From the NCBI GenBank assembly GCA_902776195.1, contig CACYPF010000003.1:1-64000 (forward strand): a stretch of 64,000 nt of DNA. The letters run 5' to 3'. Origin of the DNA: an uncultured Prevotellaceae bacterium. GTDB taxonomy: Bacteria > Bacteroidota > Bacteroidia > Bacteroidales > Bacteroidaceae. The notes beneath the pieces are model-generated. The model searched no databases. It saw only the letters and a list, made by a program, of their open reading frames with translations, and had not been told where the DNA came from. The translations under genes and the position numbers were made by a program. Shown piece after piece: positions 52,606-61,267 of this stretch. The first letter of the stretch is position 1; every line of letters starts with the position of its first letter.

Positions 52606-53472
52606 ATGCAGAACCTGCTGGAGTTCCTACAGAAATACCATCACTGGCTTCTCTTCGTCCTGTTGGAAGTCATCAGTCTGACCATGTTGTTCTCTTATAA
52701 CAACTATCAAGGCAGTGTATGGCTCTCGTCAGCTAATGCCGTGGCTGGCACGGTGAATGAAGGGAGGGCAGAGATGGAGTCGTATTTCTCACTTGCCCGT
52801 GCAAATGAGAGACTCTCCATGCGTAATTTCTATCTGGAGCGGCAGGTGACGCAGTTACGCCGTCTGTATGGTGAGGCGGTAGAGGATACCTCAGGATTAT
52901 GGCGGAAAGAGATGCATTTCCTCAAACAATACCATCTGGTACCTGCCAAGGTGGTGAGTAGCGAGTTAAACAAGAACAACAACTTGTTGACAATCAATCG
53001 AGGGGCTGCTGACGGTATTGGTGTGGGAATGGGTGTCGCTTGTGGACAGGGTATCGTGGGAGTGACCTACCTCGTGTCTGACCACTATACTGTCGTTATT
53101 CCCGTACTGAACACCACCTCGCGTATCAGTTGTGCCATCCGTGGTCATAATTATTTCGGCATATTACGATGGGATGGCAAGGATGCTGGTGTCTCCTATT
53201 TGGAGGACATCCCCCGTCATGCCCGTTTCAAACGTGGCGACTGGGTGGAGACGAATGGCTACTCCTCTATCTTCCCGCCGGGTGTGCTGGTCGGTAAGAT
53301 AGAGACTGTGTACAACTCAGCAAATGGCTTGTCATATCGGGTGAAGGTGCGTCTGTCCACTGATTTCGGCTGTCTTCGTGATGTAGTGGTCATCAATGAC
53401 CCGACGATAGAGGAGCGTACCCGTCTGTTGCAGTCTGCGCGTGACTCATTGAAGCTTAATGTAAAGGAATAG
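52606..53472 (+). CDS. mreC: Rod-shape determining protein MreC
   Basis: MreC is a 288-residue bitopic protein with one membrane helix near residues 15-32, a coiled coil (about 55-90) and a beta-domain with NRGAADGIGVGMGVACGQGIVGV. It links MreB to the periplasmic elongation enzymes. It starts 3 bp after mreB. Confidence 0.94.
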   Translation: MQNLLEFLQKYHHWLLFVLLEVISLTMLFSYNNYQGSVWLSSANAVAGTVNEGRAEMESYFSLARANERLSMRNFYLERQVTQLRRLYGEAVEDTSGLWRKEMHFLKQYHLVPAKVVSSELNKNNNLLTINRGAADGIGVGMGVACGQGIVGVTYLVSDHYTVVIPVLNTTSRISCAIRGHNYFGILRWDGKDAGVSYLEDIPRHARFKRGDWVETNGYSSIFPPGVLVGKIETVYNSANGLSYRVKVRLSTDFGCLRDVVVINDPTIEERTRLLQSARDSLKLNVKE

Positions 53473-53476
53473 GATT

Positions 53477-53983
53477 ATGTCAGCAGATATCTATAAACAG
53501 TCAGTTTTATTTGTTGTCTTTGCATTGGCACAGACGCTGATATTGGGACATATCCATCTGTTCGGATACGCTACCCCCCTGCTCTATGTCTATTTCGTCC
53601 TGCTTTTCCCCCGTAACTATCCAAAATGGGGCGTGCTGTTATGGAGCTTTGGTTTGGGACTTGTGGTTGATATTTTCTTTAATACACCAGGACTGGCTGC
53701 GACCTCGATGACACTGTTGGCTGCCATTCAACCCTATTACTTTGAGATGTATATCTCCCGTGATGCTGCGGAAAACTTACAGCCATCTGTAAAGAATATC
53801 GGGTGGGTGAAATATTTCTACTATTCTTTGGTTTTGGTATTGGTGTATTGTCTTGTGTTCTTCACGCTGGATGCGTTTACCTTTTACAATTGGGTGGAAT
53901 GGTTGAAAAGTGTGGTTGGCAGTACCGCCATCACCTTGTTGATGATATTGACGTTTGAGACTGTTCAGGACAGACGGGGATGA
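53477..53983 (+). CDS. mreD: Rod-shape determining protein MreD
   Basis: This 168-residue membrane protein has about five helices and fits MreD by position and hydrophobic profile (LWSFGLGLVVDIFFNTPGL carries the usual Gly-Asp pattern). Its stop overlaps the start of mrdA by 4 bp. Confidence 0.9.
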   Translation: MSADIYKQSVLFVVFALAQTLILGHIHLFGYATPLLYVYFVLLFPRNYPKWGVLLWSFGLGLVVDIFFNTPGLAATSMTLLAAIQPYYFEMYISRDAAENLQPSVKNIGWVKYFYYSLVLVLVYCLVFFTLDAFTFYNWVEWLKSVVGSTAITLLMILTFETVQDRRG

Positions 53984-55836
53984 AGGACTATGAGATAGAC
54001 TATAGGCGTCATGTGGTCAGTGGGATAGCAGTCGTTATTGTTGTTGTCTATATCATCCGTCTGTTCACACTCCAGATTATGAGTGATGATTATAAAAAGA
54101 ACGCTGATTCCAATGCTTTCCTTAAAAAGATAGAATATCCTTCCCGTGGAATTATCACGGACAGAAAAGGGAAATTGCTTGTCTATAATCAACCGTCATA
54201 CGATATCATGGTGATTATGAATGAGGCAAAGGGGCATTTGGATACGCTGGCTTTCTGTGAGGCGCTGAATATCACTAAAGAAGACTTTGACAAACGCATG
54301 GCGGAAATCAAGGATCATGCCAAGAATCCGGGCTATAGCCGTTTCACTCAGCAGATTTTCATGAGCCAGTTGTCTGATAAGGACTTTTCCGTATTTCAGG
54401 AGAAGATGTTCCAGTTCCCAGGCTTCTATGTACAGCAACGCAGCATCCGTCAGTATCAATACCCTTTTGCAGCCCATGTCTTGGGCGATGTCGCAGAAGT
54501 GTCGCCTGCCGATATCGAGGCTGACGACTACTATATTCCCGGTGACTATATCGGAAAATTGGGTGTGGAGCGTAGCTATGAGAAACAACTGCGTGGTGAG
54601 AAAGGTATGCAGATCTTGTTGCGTGATGCTCATGGAAGGATACAGGGACGTTATATGAATGGTGCTTTTGACCGTAAGCCTGTTCCAGGCAAGAACCTGA
54701 CATTGAGTCTGGATGCTGACCTGCAGGCATTAGGTGAACGCCTGATGGAAGGTAAGATCGGGAGTATCGTGGCAATAGAACCTTCTACTGGTGAGGTCCT
54801 GTGCATGGTGTCATCACCTTCCTACAATCCCCGTATGATGGTAGGACGACTTCGCTCAAAGAATCACCGGCTGTTAAGTCAGAATGTATGGAAACCCCTG
54901 CTGAACCGCAGTATCATGGGTCAGTATCCTCCAGGATCTACCTTTAAGACCACACAGGGACTGACCTTTATGAGTGAGGGTATCATCCATCCTACCCATA
55001 CTGCTTATCCCTGTGGGCATGGCTTTAACTTCAAAGGGCTGCATGTCGGTTGTCACGGACATGCCTCCCCACTTCCTTTGGTGCCAGCCCTCTCCACCTC
55101 CTGTAACGGTTATTTCTGCTGGGGACTTTATCATATGATCAATACCAACCTGTCGAAATATGGTACCGTACAGAAGGCGATGAACAAATGGCGCGACTAT
55201 ATGGTGAGCATGGGCTTTGGCTATAAGCTGGGCATTGACCTTCCGGGAGAGAAACGCGGACTGATTCCCAATGCGGAATATTATGACCGTGCCTATAAAG
55301 GTTCATGGAATGGACTGACCATCATCTCCATCTCCATCGGTCAGGGTGAGGTAAATGCCACTCCCTTGCAGATTGCAAACCTTGGAGCGACGATTGCCAA
55401 CCGTGGTTATTACTATACTCCTCATGTAGTGAAAAAGGTACAGGGTGAGGCTTTGGATACCACCTTTACGCGGAAACACTACACGATGGCAAAACGGGAG
55501 GCTTATGACTATGTAGTGGCAGGAATGAGAGCCTCTGCGACAGGAGGTACGTGTCATGCCCTTGCCCAATATGATTTCATGGCATGCGGTAAGACCGGTA
55601 CGGCACAGAACCGTGGTCACGACCATTCTGTGTTTATGGGTTTCGCTCCTATGGATAACCCCAAGATAGCCGTCGCCGTCTATGTGGAGAATGGCGGATG
55701 GGGTGCAACCTATGGTGTACCCATTGGCGGGTTAATCATGGAACAGTATATACACGGGAAACTCTCGGAGGCTTCAGAGAAGAAAGCGAAGGAGTTCCAA
55801 AACAGACATATTTCCTATGGCAACACAATCAGGTAA
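53980..55836 (+). CDS. mrdA: Penicillin-binding protein 2 (elongasome transpeptidase)
   Basis: This 618-residue class B PBP has an N-terminal membrane helix (about 13-32), a dimerisation domain with YPSRGIITDRKGKLL, and a transpeptidase domain with SxxK in PPGSTFKT, SCN in STSCNGYF and KTGTAQ. It cross-links peptidoglycan during elongation. Its 3' end overlaps rodA by 20 bp. Confidence 0.96.
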   Translation: MKDYEIDYRRHVVSGIAVVIVVVYIIRLFTLQIMSDDYKKNADSNAFLKKIEYPSRGIITDRKGKLLVYNQPSYDIMVIMNEAKGHLDTLAFCEALNITKEDFDKRMAEIKDHAKNPGYSRFTQQIFMSQLSDKDFSVFQEKMFQFPGFYVQQRSIRQYQYPFAAHVLGDVAEVSPADIEADDYYIPGDYIGKLGVERSYEKQLRGEKGMQILLRDAHGRIQGRYMNGAFDRKPVPGKNLTLSLDADLQALGERLMEGKIGSIVAIEPSTGEVLCMVSSPSYNPRMMVGRLRSKNHRLLSQNVWKPLLNRSIMGQYPPGSTFKTTQGLTFMSEGIIHPTHTAYPCGHGFNFKGLHVGCHGHASPLPLVPALSTSCNGYFCWGLYHMINTNLSKYGTVQKAMNKWRDYMVSMGFGYKLGIDLPGEKRGLIPNAEYYDRAYKGSWNGLTIISISIGQGEVNATPLQIANLGATIANRGYYYTPHVVKKVQGEALDTTFTRKHYTMAKREAYDYVVAGMRASATGGTCHALAQYDFMACGKTGTAQNRGHDHSVFMGFAPMDNPKIAVAVYVENGGWGATYGVPIGGLIMEQYIHGKLSEASEKKAKEFQNRHISYGNTIR

Positions 55837-57280
55837 GCAGACCAGTATTTTCCGTTCTATCGACTGGTGGACGATACTCATCTATATCGCCCTGTTGACA
55901 TTTGGGTGGATTAGTGTGTGTGGTGCCAGCTATTCCTATGGTGATACTGATTTGTTTAGTCTTGACACTCGCTCGGGTATGCAGATTGTATGGATTGGAA
56001 CATCCATCGTTCTGGGCTTCACCATCCTGATGTCGGACGACCGTTTCTATGATACCTTTGCCTATATTATCTATGCGTTATTGTTAATTCTTTTGTTTCT
56101 CACCATATTCAACACACATAGTATTAAAGGCTCCCGGTCATGGCTCGTCTTAGGACCATTGCGCCTGCAGCCTGCCGAGTTCGCTAAGTTTGCCACCTCC
56201 CTTGCCTTGGCTAAGTTTATGTCTACTTATGGCTATAACATTCATCAGTGGAAGCATTTTGGGGCTACGCTTGCTATCATTTTCCTGCCAATGATTTTCA
56301 TCGTCATGCAGCGTGAGACGGGATCGGCACTGGTCTATTTCGCCTTCTTCCTGATGTTCTACCGGGAGGGAATGCCTGGCTCCATCTTGTTTACAGGCGT
56401 TGCTATGGTCATCTATTTTGTGGTAGGCATCCGTTATGCGGAAGTTTATCTGGGTGATTCGCCAACCTCTGTGGGTAAATTCTCCGTATTGCTCATGATA
56501 CAGATGTTTGCCGCAGGAATGGTGTGGGTTTATGGAAAGAATAAAAGACTCGCCTGGCGGATCGGACTCTATTGTTTGGGTATCACACTGTTCTCCTTAT
56601 TGCTGTTGCTGATACCCTTTGATATCGTGTATATCCAGCTCGCCATGACTGCGATATTGATAGGCTACCTGGTATGGGAAGGCTTAGGCTCACGTATTCG
56701 TAACTATTATTATATTGCATTATTCATGATAGGGTCGGTAAGTTTTTTCTATGGTGCCGATTTTATCCTTAACAATGTGATGGAGCCCCATCAGCGCACT
56801 CGTATCAATGTGTTGTTGGGCTTGGAGGAAGACCTGCGTGGTGCGGGCTATAATGTGCATCAGAGTGAGATAGCCATAGGCTCAGGAGGATTGGAGGGAA
56901 AAGGTTTCCTGAATGGTACGCAGACCAAGTTAAAGTTTGTTCCTGAGCAGGATACCGACTTCATCTTCTGCACCGTAGGTGAGGAAGAGGGCTTTTTAGG
57001 TTCTGCAAGTGTGTTGTTGCTGTTCCTTGCCTTGATATTACGGTTGGTTCACTTGTCGGAGCGGCAACCGTTCCGTTTTGGCAGGGTCTATGGCTATTGT
57101 GTGTTGAGCATCTTCCTTTTCCATGTCTTCATTAATGTCGGCATGGTATTAGGACTGACCCCGGTTATAGGTATTCCATTACCGTTCTTCAGCTATGGAG
57201 GCTCCTCGCTTTGGGGATTCACTATTTTGTTGTTTATCTTCTTGCGAATAGATGCCAGCCGTAACCTTATCAGGTCGTAG
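55817..57280 (+). CDS. rodA: Rod-shape peptidoglycan glycosyltransferase RodA (SEDS)
   Basis: This 487-residue membrane protein has at least ten helices. The family motifs are GSRSWLVLGPLRLQPAEFAK, EQDTDFIFCTVGEEEGFLGS and the C-terminal GLTPVIGIPLPFFSYGGSS. It polymerises glycan strands in partnership with PBP2. The middle has extra helices (about residues 185-300) compared with E. coli RodA, as in other Bacteroidota. It converges on gldH with a 2-bp gap. Confidence 0.95.
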   Translation: MATQSGKQTSIFRSIDWWTILIYIALLTFGWISVCGASYSYGDTDLFSLDTRSGMQIVWIGTSIVLGFTILMSDDRFYDTFAYIIYALLLILLFLTIFNTHSIKGSRSWLVLGPLRLQPAEFAKFATSLALAKFMSTYGYNIHQWKHFGATLAIIFLPMIFIVMQRETGSALVYFAFFLMFYREGMPGSILFTGVAMVIYFVVGIRYAEVYLGDSPTSVGKFSVLLMIQMFAAGMVWVYGKNKRLAWRIGLYCLGITLFSLLLLLIPFDIVYIQLAMTAILIGYLVWEGLGSRIRNYYYIALFMIGSVSFFYGADFILNNVMEPHQRTRINVLLGLEEDLRGAGYNVHQSEIAIGSGGLEGKGFLNGTQTKLKFVPEQDTDFIFCTVGEEEGFLGSASVLLLFLALILRLVHLSERQPFRFGRVYGYCVLSIFLFHVFINVGMVLGLTPVIGIPLPFFSYGGSSLWGFTILLFIFLRIDASRNLIRS

Positions 57281-57282
57281 GG

Positions 57283-57762
57283 CTACTGTTTAGTGAGTGT
57301 GATGCCGATATCCGCTACCCCTGGCAGGATTTCCCTTTTCATGTCGTGGTGGATGCGGATGCTCAGCGAGTCTCCCTTATGTAGTGTTATCGTGTCAATG
57401 GGGAAATTGTATTGGAAAAGTGTGATACCTTGTCCTATGGCATTTCCCTCTTTGTCTATCAGGTTACAGCTGAGTGTGTCGCTACGACTTTCCATAGCGG
57501 GAAATACTGTCTGGTCGATGATCAGTGTTATTCCCATGAATGGGAAATCGTTACTGATACGTATCCCGACGGATTTTTGGAATGTGCCATTCTCTTTCAG
57601 GGGTGCTATCTCATAGGAGATGGCATCATTTTTCTCCCAACCTGTTATGGAAACATGCTGGTATCTGCTGTAGACAGTCTCTCTGTCACATGACAGACAG
57701 GTGAGAAATACCCCCAGCAGTCCTATATATATATATAATAAGGTGTAATTACTCCTTCGCAT
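57283..57762 (-). CDS. gldH: GldH-like gliding-motility lipoprotein
   Basis: This 159-residue lipoprotein has a hydrophobic N-terminus and the lipobox LTCLSC. It then has the GldH pattern ISYEIAPLKENGTFQKSVGIRISNDFPF and DTITLHKGDSLSIRIHHDM. GldH is needed for gliding in Flavobacterium, but it is also widespread in non-gliding Bacteroidales, where the role is unclear. I chose the ATG at 57762, which overlaps the ricT stop by 14 bp; upstream codons in the same frame are a shadow of ricT. Confidence 0.88.
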   Translation of the reverse strand: MRRSNYTLLYIYIGLLGVFLTCLSCDRETVYSRYQHVSITGWEKNDAISYEIAPLKENGTFQKSVGIRISNDFPFMGITLIIDQTVFPAMESRSDTLSCNLIDKEGNAIGQGITLFQYNFPIDTITLHKGDSLSIRIHHDMKREILPGVADIGITLTKQ

Positions 57763-58876
57763 CTTTGGGCTTGTTAGGCTTCTTGTGCTTCTTCTTTTTC
57801 TTCTTTGCCTTGTCGAAACGGTTGATATTCTCCTGTGTGGCAAGGTCGAGGGGGCGTGCCGGCTCTTGTTTCTTACCGTCTTCCTGCAAGGAAAGGGGCT
57901 TCTCACCCTTACGGTTCATCTCGATAATCTGCTTGGCACGTGCTGCCGTGATTGTCTCCAGATTGGCAGCGATATTCTTGTCGGTGGAGTAGGAGACGAG
58001 TCCTGCGAGGATATCCGACTTGAAGAGGTGGTACTCTGCGTCTTGCGTCTGCAGGGTGATATCCTTGGCGGGTAGTTTACGGCTTGCCTCCACATAGTCG
58101 TCCACCTCATAGTTCAGACAACATTTCAGCTTGGCACACATACCAGCCAGTTTCTGGGGGTTGAGGGAGATGTCCTGATAGCGTGCGGCACTGGTTCCCA
58201 CACTCACGAAATTCTTCATCCAGGTGGCACAGCAGAGCTCACGGCCGCAGGGTCCTGTACCTCCGATACGTCCAGCCTCCTGTCTTGCACCGATCTGTTT
58301 CATCTCAATGCGGACGTGGAAAGCGGCAGCAAGGTCTTTGATGAGTTGGCGGAAGTCGACACGCTCGTCAGCGATATAGTAGAAGATTGCCTTGTTACCA
58401 TCCCCCTGATACTCCACGTCACCGATCTTCATCTTCAGTCCCAGCCCCTTGGCTATCTGCCGGCTCTCTATCATGGTAGCGTGTTCCCTCTTCTTCGCCT
58501 CATGGTATTTCTCCATGTCGACGGGTCGTGCGATACGGTAGATGCGTTTGATATCGTCAGCGCTCTTGAGGTTTGCTTTCTTGATCTGCAGTTTGACGAG
58601 TCGTCCAGTGAGGGTCACCACTCCGATGTCATGTCCCGGGTTTGCCTCCACGGCGACGATGTCCCCTTTCTTCAGCTCTAGGTTATTGACATTGTGATAG
58701 TATCCCTTGCGGGTATGTTTGAACTGCACCTCCACCAAGTCTGTCGTATCCGTATTACCCGGTACGTCAGCAAGCCAGTCATAGGTGTTCAACTGCTTAT
58801 CCTGCCTGCCTACGGCGAGGCGGCAGAGTCCGCGGTCGCAACCGGTCTTTATTTCGAGGTCTTTTGCTTTTTCCAT
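57749..58876 (-). CDS. ricT: PSP1-domain protein RicT-like
   Basis: This 375-residue protein has an N-terminal PSP1 domain (VEVQFKHTRKGYYHN, then KKGDIVAVEANPGHDIG) and the cysteine-rich segment GPCGRELCCATW ... CAKLKCCLNYE, which in RicT (YaaT) helps hold Fe-S clusters. The C-terminus is a Lys-rich tail (KAKKKKKKHKKPNKP). In Bacillus the Ric complex aids RNA processing, but the role in Bacteroidota is not settled. It lies between holB and gldH on one strand. Confidence 0.9.
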   Translation of the reverse strand: MEKAKDLEIKTGCDRGLCRLAVGRQDKQLNTYDWLADVPGNTDTTDLVEVQFKHTRKGYYHNVNNLELKKGDIVAVEANPGHDIGVVTLTGRLVKLQIKKANLKSADDIKRIYRIARPVDMEKYHEAKKREHATMIESRQIAKGLGLKMKIGDVEYQGDGNKAIFYYIADERVDFRQLIKDLAAAFHVRIEMKQIGARQEAGRIGGTGPCGRELCCATWMKNFVSVGTSAARYQDISLNPQKLAGMCAKLKCCLNYEVDDYVEASRKLPAKDITLQTQDAEYHLFKSDILAGLVSYSTDKNIAANLETITAARAKQIIEMNRKGEKPLSLQEDGKKQEPARPLDLATQENINRFDKAKKKKKKHKKPNKPKDAKE

Positions 58877-58892
58877 ATTGTTTTCTTTTTTT

Positions 58893-58927
58893 TATAGTTC
58901 CTATAGTGACTATAGTACCTATAGTTA
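58893..58927. repeat. CTATAG array between ricT and holB
   Basis: Four TATAG words at 9-bp spacing fill most of the gap between the holB stop and the ricT start. Confidence 0.85.
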
Positions 58928-60031
58928 TTTTGTTATTAATAGTACAATCATTTGAAGAGTGAAGTCGAAGAACACGATCTTCGCATTAGCATTCTGTCCG
59001 ATATCCCTGATGGCACGGTTGGCGAGCTCGCTGATGGGAATGACATTCGCCTCGTTGATGAAGCGTGCGAAGTTCTTGGCAAAATCCTCCTCCCGTTGGG
59101 ACATATAACAGAGTTCCGGCTCATGGAAGTTGAACATGAAGTTCTCGCGGATGAGTCTGAGGAAATAGTCGAGGAACCGTTTCTGCTTCTCACGTCCGAT
59201 GCTTGCCATCCGTTCGCTCCATGCTTTCAAGTCTTTCACCTTACGTTGGTAGGCGAGTCGCATCAGCGTCTGGAACATGTCGAGGAAGAACTCGTTCTCG
59301 GAGTCAACACTCAGCATCTCCAAAGCCTTCAGCCAACTGCCGTTCGCCATGCGAGCCACCCGTTGTGCATTCTCCTCACTGAGTCCCCTTTTGCTGATGA
59401 GTGCCTGTTGGATATCCTCATCGGCAATGCGTTTGACATCAATGCGCTGTACACGGCTGCGGATGGTCTCCAACAACCGTTCCGGTTCTTCGCATACCAA
59501 CAGGAAGATGGTCTGCTGCGGAGGTTCCTCCAAGAGTTTCAGTATCTTGTTGGCACATTCGATGTTCATGCGTTCCGGCAACCAGATGAGGCTCACCTTA
59601 TAGCCCCCCTGGCTCGACTTGAGCGACAGCTTGCGGATCAGTGCGTCACTCTCACCTGCCGTGATAATCGCCTGTTGGTTCTCACCCCCCATCATCTCCA
59701 GCCATTCGTTCATGGTGAAGTAGGGACCTGCCATGACCAGCTCATGCCATTCGTGTGCGAAGTCGTCAGACACCGGCTTATGGTCAGTACTCATCGAAGG
59801 CAGTTTGATAGTGGGGTAGGTGAAGTGCAGGTCCGGGTGCTCCCATTTGGCAAGCATCGCCTCTGCGTTGCTGTTTCGGCTCAGCAGATGTTTGGCGAAA
59901 GCCATGGCGATAGCCATCTTGCCGCACCCCATAGGACCACACAGCATCAGCGCATGGGGCAACCGCTGCTCCTCTTCCATCTGAAGCAGTCGTTCCTGCA
60001 CCTCTTGTTGTCCTATGACTTGCTCGAACAT
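58925..60031 (-). CDS. holB: DNA polymerase III delta' subunit
   Basis: This 368-residue clamp-loader subunit has an AAA+ start LPHALMLCGPMGCGKMAIAMAFAKHLL (P-loop about 34-41), SLIWLPERMNIECANKILKLLEEPPQQTIFLLV and the sensor region IRSRVQRIDVKRI. It loads the sliding clamp as part of the replisome. The spacing of metF, holB, ricT and gldH suggests one transcript. Confidence 0.92.
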   Translation of the reverse strand: MFEQVIGQQEVQERLLQMEEEQRLPHALMLCGPMGCGKMAIAMAFAKHLLSRNSNAEAMLAKWEHPDLHFTYPTIKLPSMSTDHKPVSDDFAHEWHELVMAGPYFTMNEWLEMMGGENQQAIITAGESDALIRKLSLKSSQGGYKVSLIWLPERMNIECANKILKLLEEPPQQTIFLLVCEEPERLLETIRSRVQRIDVKRIADEDIQQALISKRGLSEENAQRVARMANGSWLKALEMLSVDSENEFFLDMFQTLMRLAYQRKVKDLKAWSERMASIGREKQKRFLDYFLRLIRENFMFNFHEPELCYMSQREEDFAKNFARFINEANVIPISELANRAIRDIGQNANAKIVFFDFTLQMIVLLITK

Positions 60032-60044
60032 ATTTTTTTAGTTT

Positions 60045-60078
60045 TATAGTTCCTATAGTAACTATAGTGGCTATAGTA
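60045..60078. repeat. CTATAG array between holB and metF
   Basis: TATAGTTCC, TATAGTAAC, TATAGTGGC and TATAGTAG words at 9-bp spacing. The metF stop codon (TAG) lies inside the array. Confidence 0.85.
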
Positions 60079-61027
60079 GTCGTTTTGCGATCTCCACGAC
60101 GGAGTCGACGGCAGACACGGTATAGAAATGGATGTTCTTGACACCATGCTCGTAGAGCTCCTGGCACTGCTGGGTGGTCCATTCGATACCCAGTTGCCGA
60201 GCCTGCTCGTCCGTCTTACACTTCACAATCTCCTTTGCCAACGCCTCTGGGATGTCACAATGGAATGTCTTGGGCACCACCGTCAACTGGCTCAGCTTCG
60301 CCATCGGCTTGATACCCGGTATGATGGGGATGGTAATACCCATCTGCCGAGCCTTCTCCACGAAGTCGAAGAATTTATTGTTGTCGAAGAACAACTGGGT
60401 CACCGCATACTGTGCCCCTAAGTCCTGCTTCTGTTTGAGATACTCCATGTCGCGCTCCAGGTTAGGAGCCTCCTCGTGTTTCTCCGGATAGCATGCCACC
60501 CCGAAGTCGAACTTCGCACCGGGGTGCTTGATGGGGGTGCCGTCGGCAAAGAATCCCTCGTTGAAACGCACCACCTGTCGAATCAGGTCAGTGGTATGGG
60601 CATGCCCTCCGGGTGTGGGAGTGAACCGGCTGTCCTCCTTCGCTTTGTCGCCACGCAACAGCATGAGGTTGCGGATACCCAGGAACTGCAAGTCGAGCAG
60701 CTCATACTCAATCTGCTCTATCGTCGTACCACTGCATATCACATGCGGCTCCACGGGGATGTCGTACCGGTGCTGGATAGCGGCAGCGATGGCTATTGTA
60801 CCTGGTCGGCGACGAATGCGCTGACGCTCAAACTGACCATTCTCCAGTTCCTTGTAGACATACTCCGAATGGTGTGTGGTGATGTTGATAAACGCCGGGT
60901 TGAAAACCGCGAGTTTATCAATCGTCTGGAACAGCGCCTCGGTGCCGTTCCCTTTCAGCGGTGGCAGCACCTCAAAGGAGAAGCGCCTCTCACCAGTATC
61001 TTGCTTGATATAATCTGCTACTGTCAT
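60071..61027 (-). CDS. metF: 5,10-Methylenetetrahydrofolate reductase
   Basis: MetF reduces methylene-THF to methyl-THF for methionine synthesis. The 318-residue TIM-barrel flavoenzyme has FSFEVLPPLKGNG, FINITTHHSEYVYK, RNLMLLRGD, GVACYPEKHEEAPNLERD, QLFFDN and the late PIIPGIKPMA motif. I chose the ATG at 61027 (MTVADYIKQ), which follows a consensus promoter; the frame opens 18 bp further upstream. The stop codon is formed by repeat DNA. Confidence 0.95.
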   Translation of the reverse strand: MTVADYIKQDTGERRFSFEVLPPLKGNGTEALFQTIDKLAVFNPAFINITTHHSEYVYKELENGQFERQRIRRRPGTIAIAAAIQHRYDIPVEPHVICSGTTIEQIEYELLDLQFLGIRNLMLLRGDKAKEDSRFTPTPGGHAHTTDLIRQVVRFNEGFFADGTPIKHPGAKFDFGVACYPEKHEEAPNLERDMEYLKQKQDLGAQYAVTQLFFDNNKFFDFVEKARQMGITIPIIPGIKPMAKLSQLTVVPKTFHCDIPEALAKEIVKCKTDEQARQLGIEWTTQQCQELYEHGVKNIHFYTVSAVDSVVEIAKRLL

Positions 61028-61052
61028 CTTCGTGTATGTACACAATACGCTA

Positions 61053-61084
61053 CAAAGGTACGAAATAGCAAGGAAACAGCCAAA
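61053..61084 (-). promoter_or_regulatory. Promoter of the metF-holB-ricT-gldH run
   Basis: TACCTTTG (61053-61060) and TTTG (61081-61084) on the minus strand are 20 bp apart. Confidence 0.75.
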
Positions 61085-61103
61085 TTTTGACTTGTTTTTT
61101 CAT

Positions 61104-61144
61104 GAAAAAAGCCCTGCATTCCCTTGTCAGGAAGCAGGACTTTG
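61104..61144 (-). terminator. Terminator of the GH51 gene
   Basis: On the minus strand CCTGCTTCC pairs with GGAATGCAGG (one bulge), followed by GCTTTTTTC. It lies beyond the 22-bp repeat array, so the array is probably transcribed as part of the 3' untranslated region. Confidence 0.8.
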
Positions 61145-61169
61145 TTTGTTAAGTGTCATCCCCCTTGTT

Positions 61170-61257
61170 GCAAATCAAATTGATTTACTCGGTAATTCAA
61201 ATTGATTTACTTTGCAATTCAAATTGATTTACTTTGCAATTCAATTTGATTTACAAT
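61170..61257. repeat. 22-bp tandem repeat array, four units, in the GH51 3' region
   Basis: Units begin at 61170, 61192, 61214 and 61236 with cores ATTCAAATTGATTTAC or ATTCAATTTGATTTAC. The array starts 10 bp after the GH51 stop codon and ends before its terminator. Confidence 0.95.
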
Positions 61258-61267
61258 TGCTCCCATA

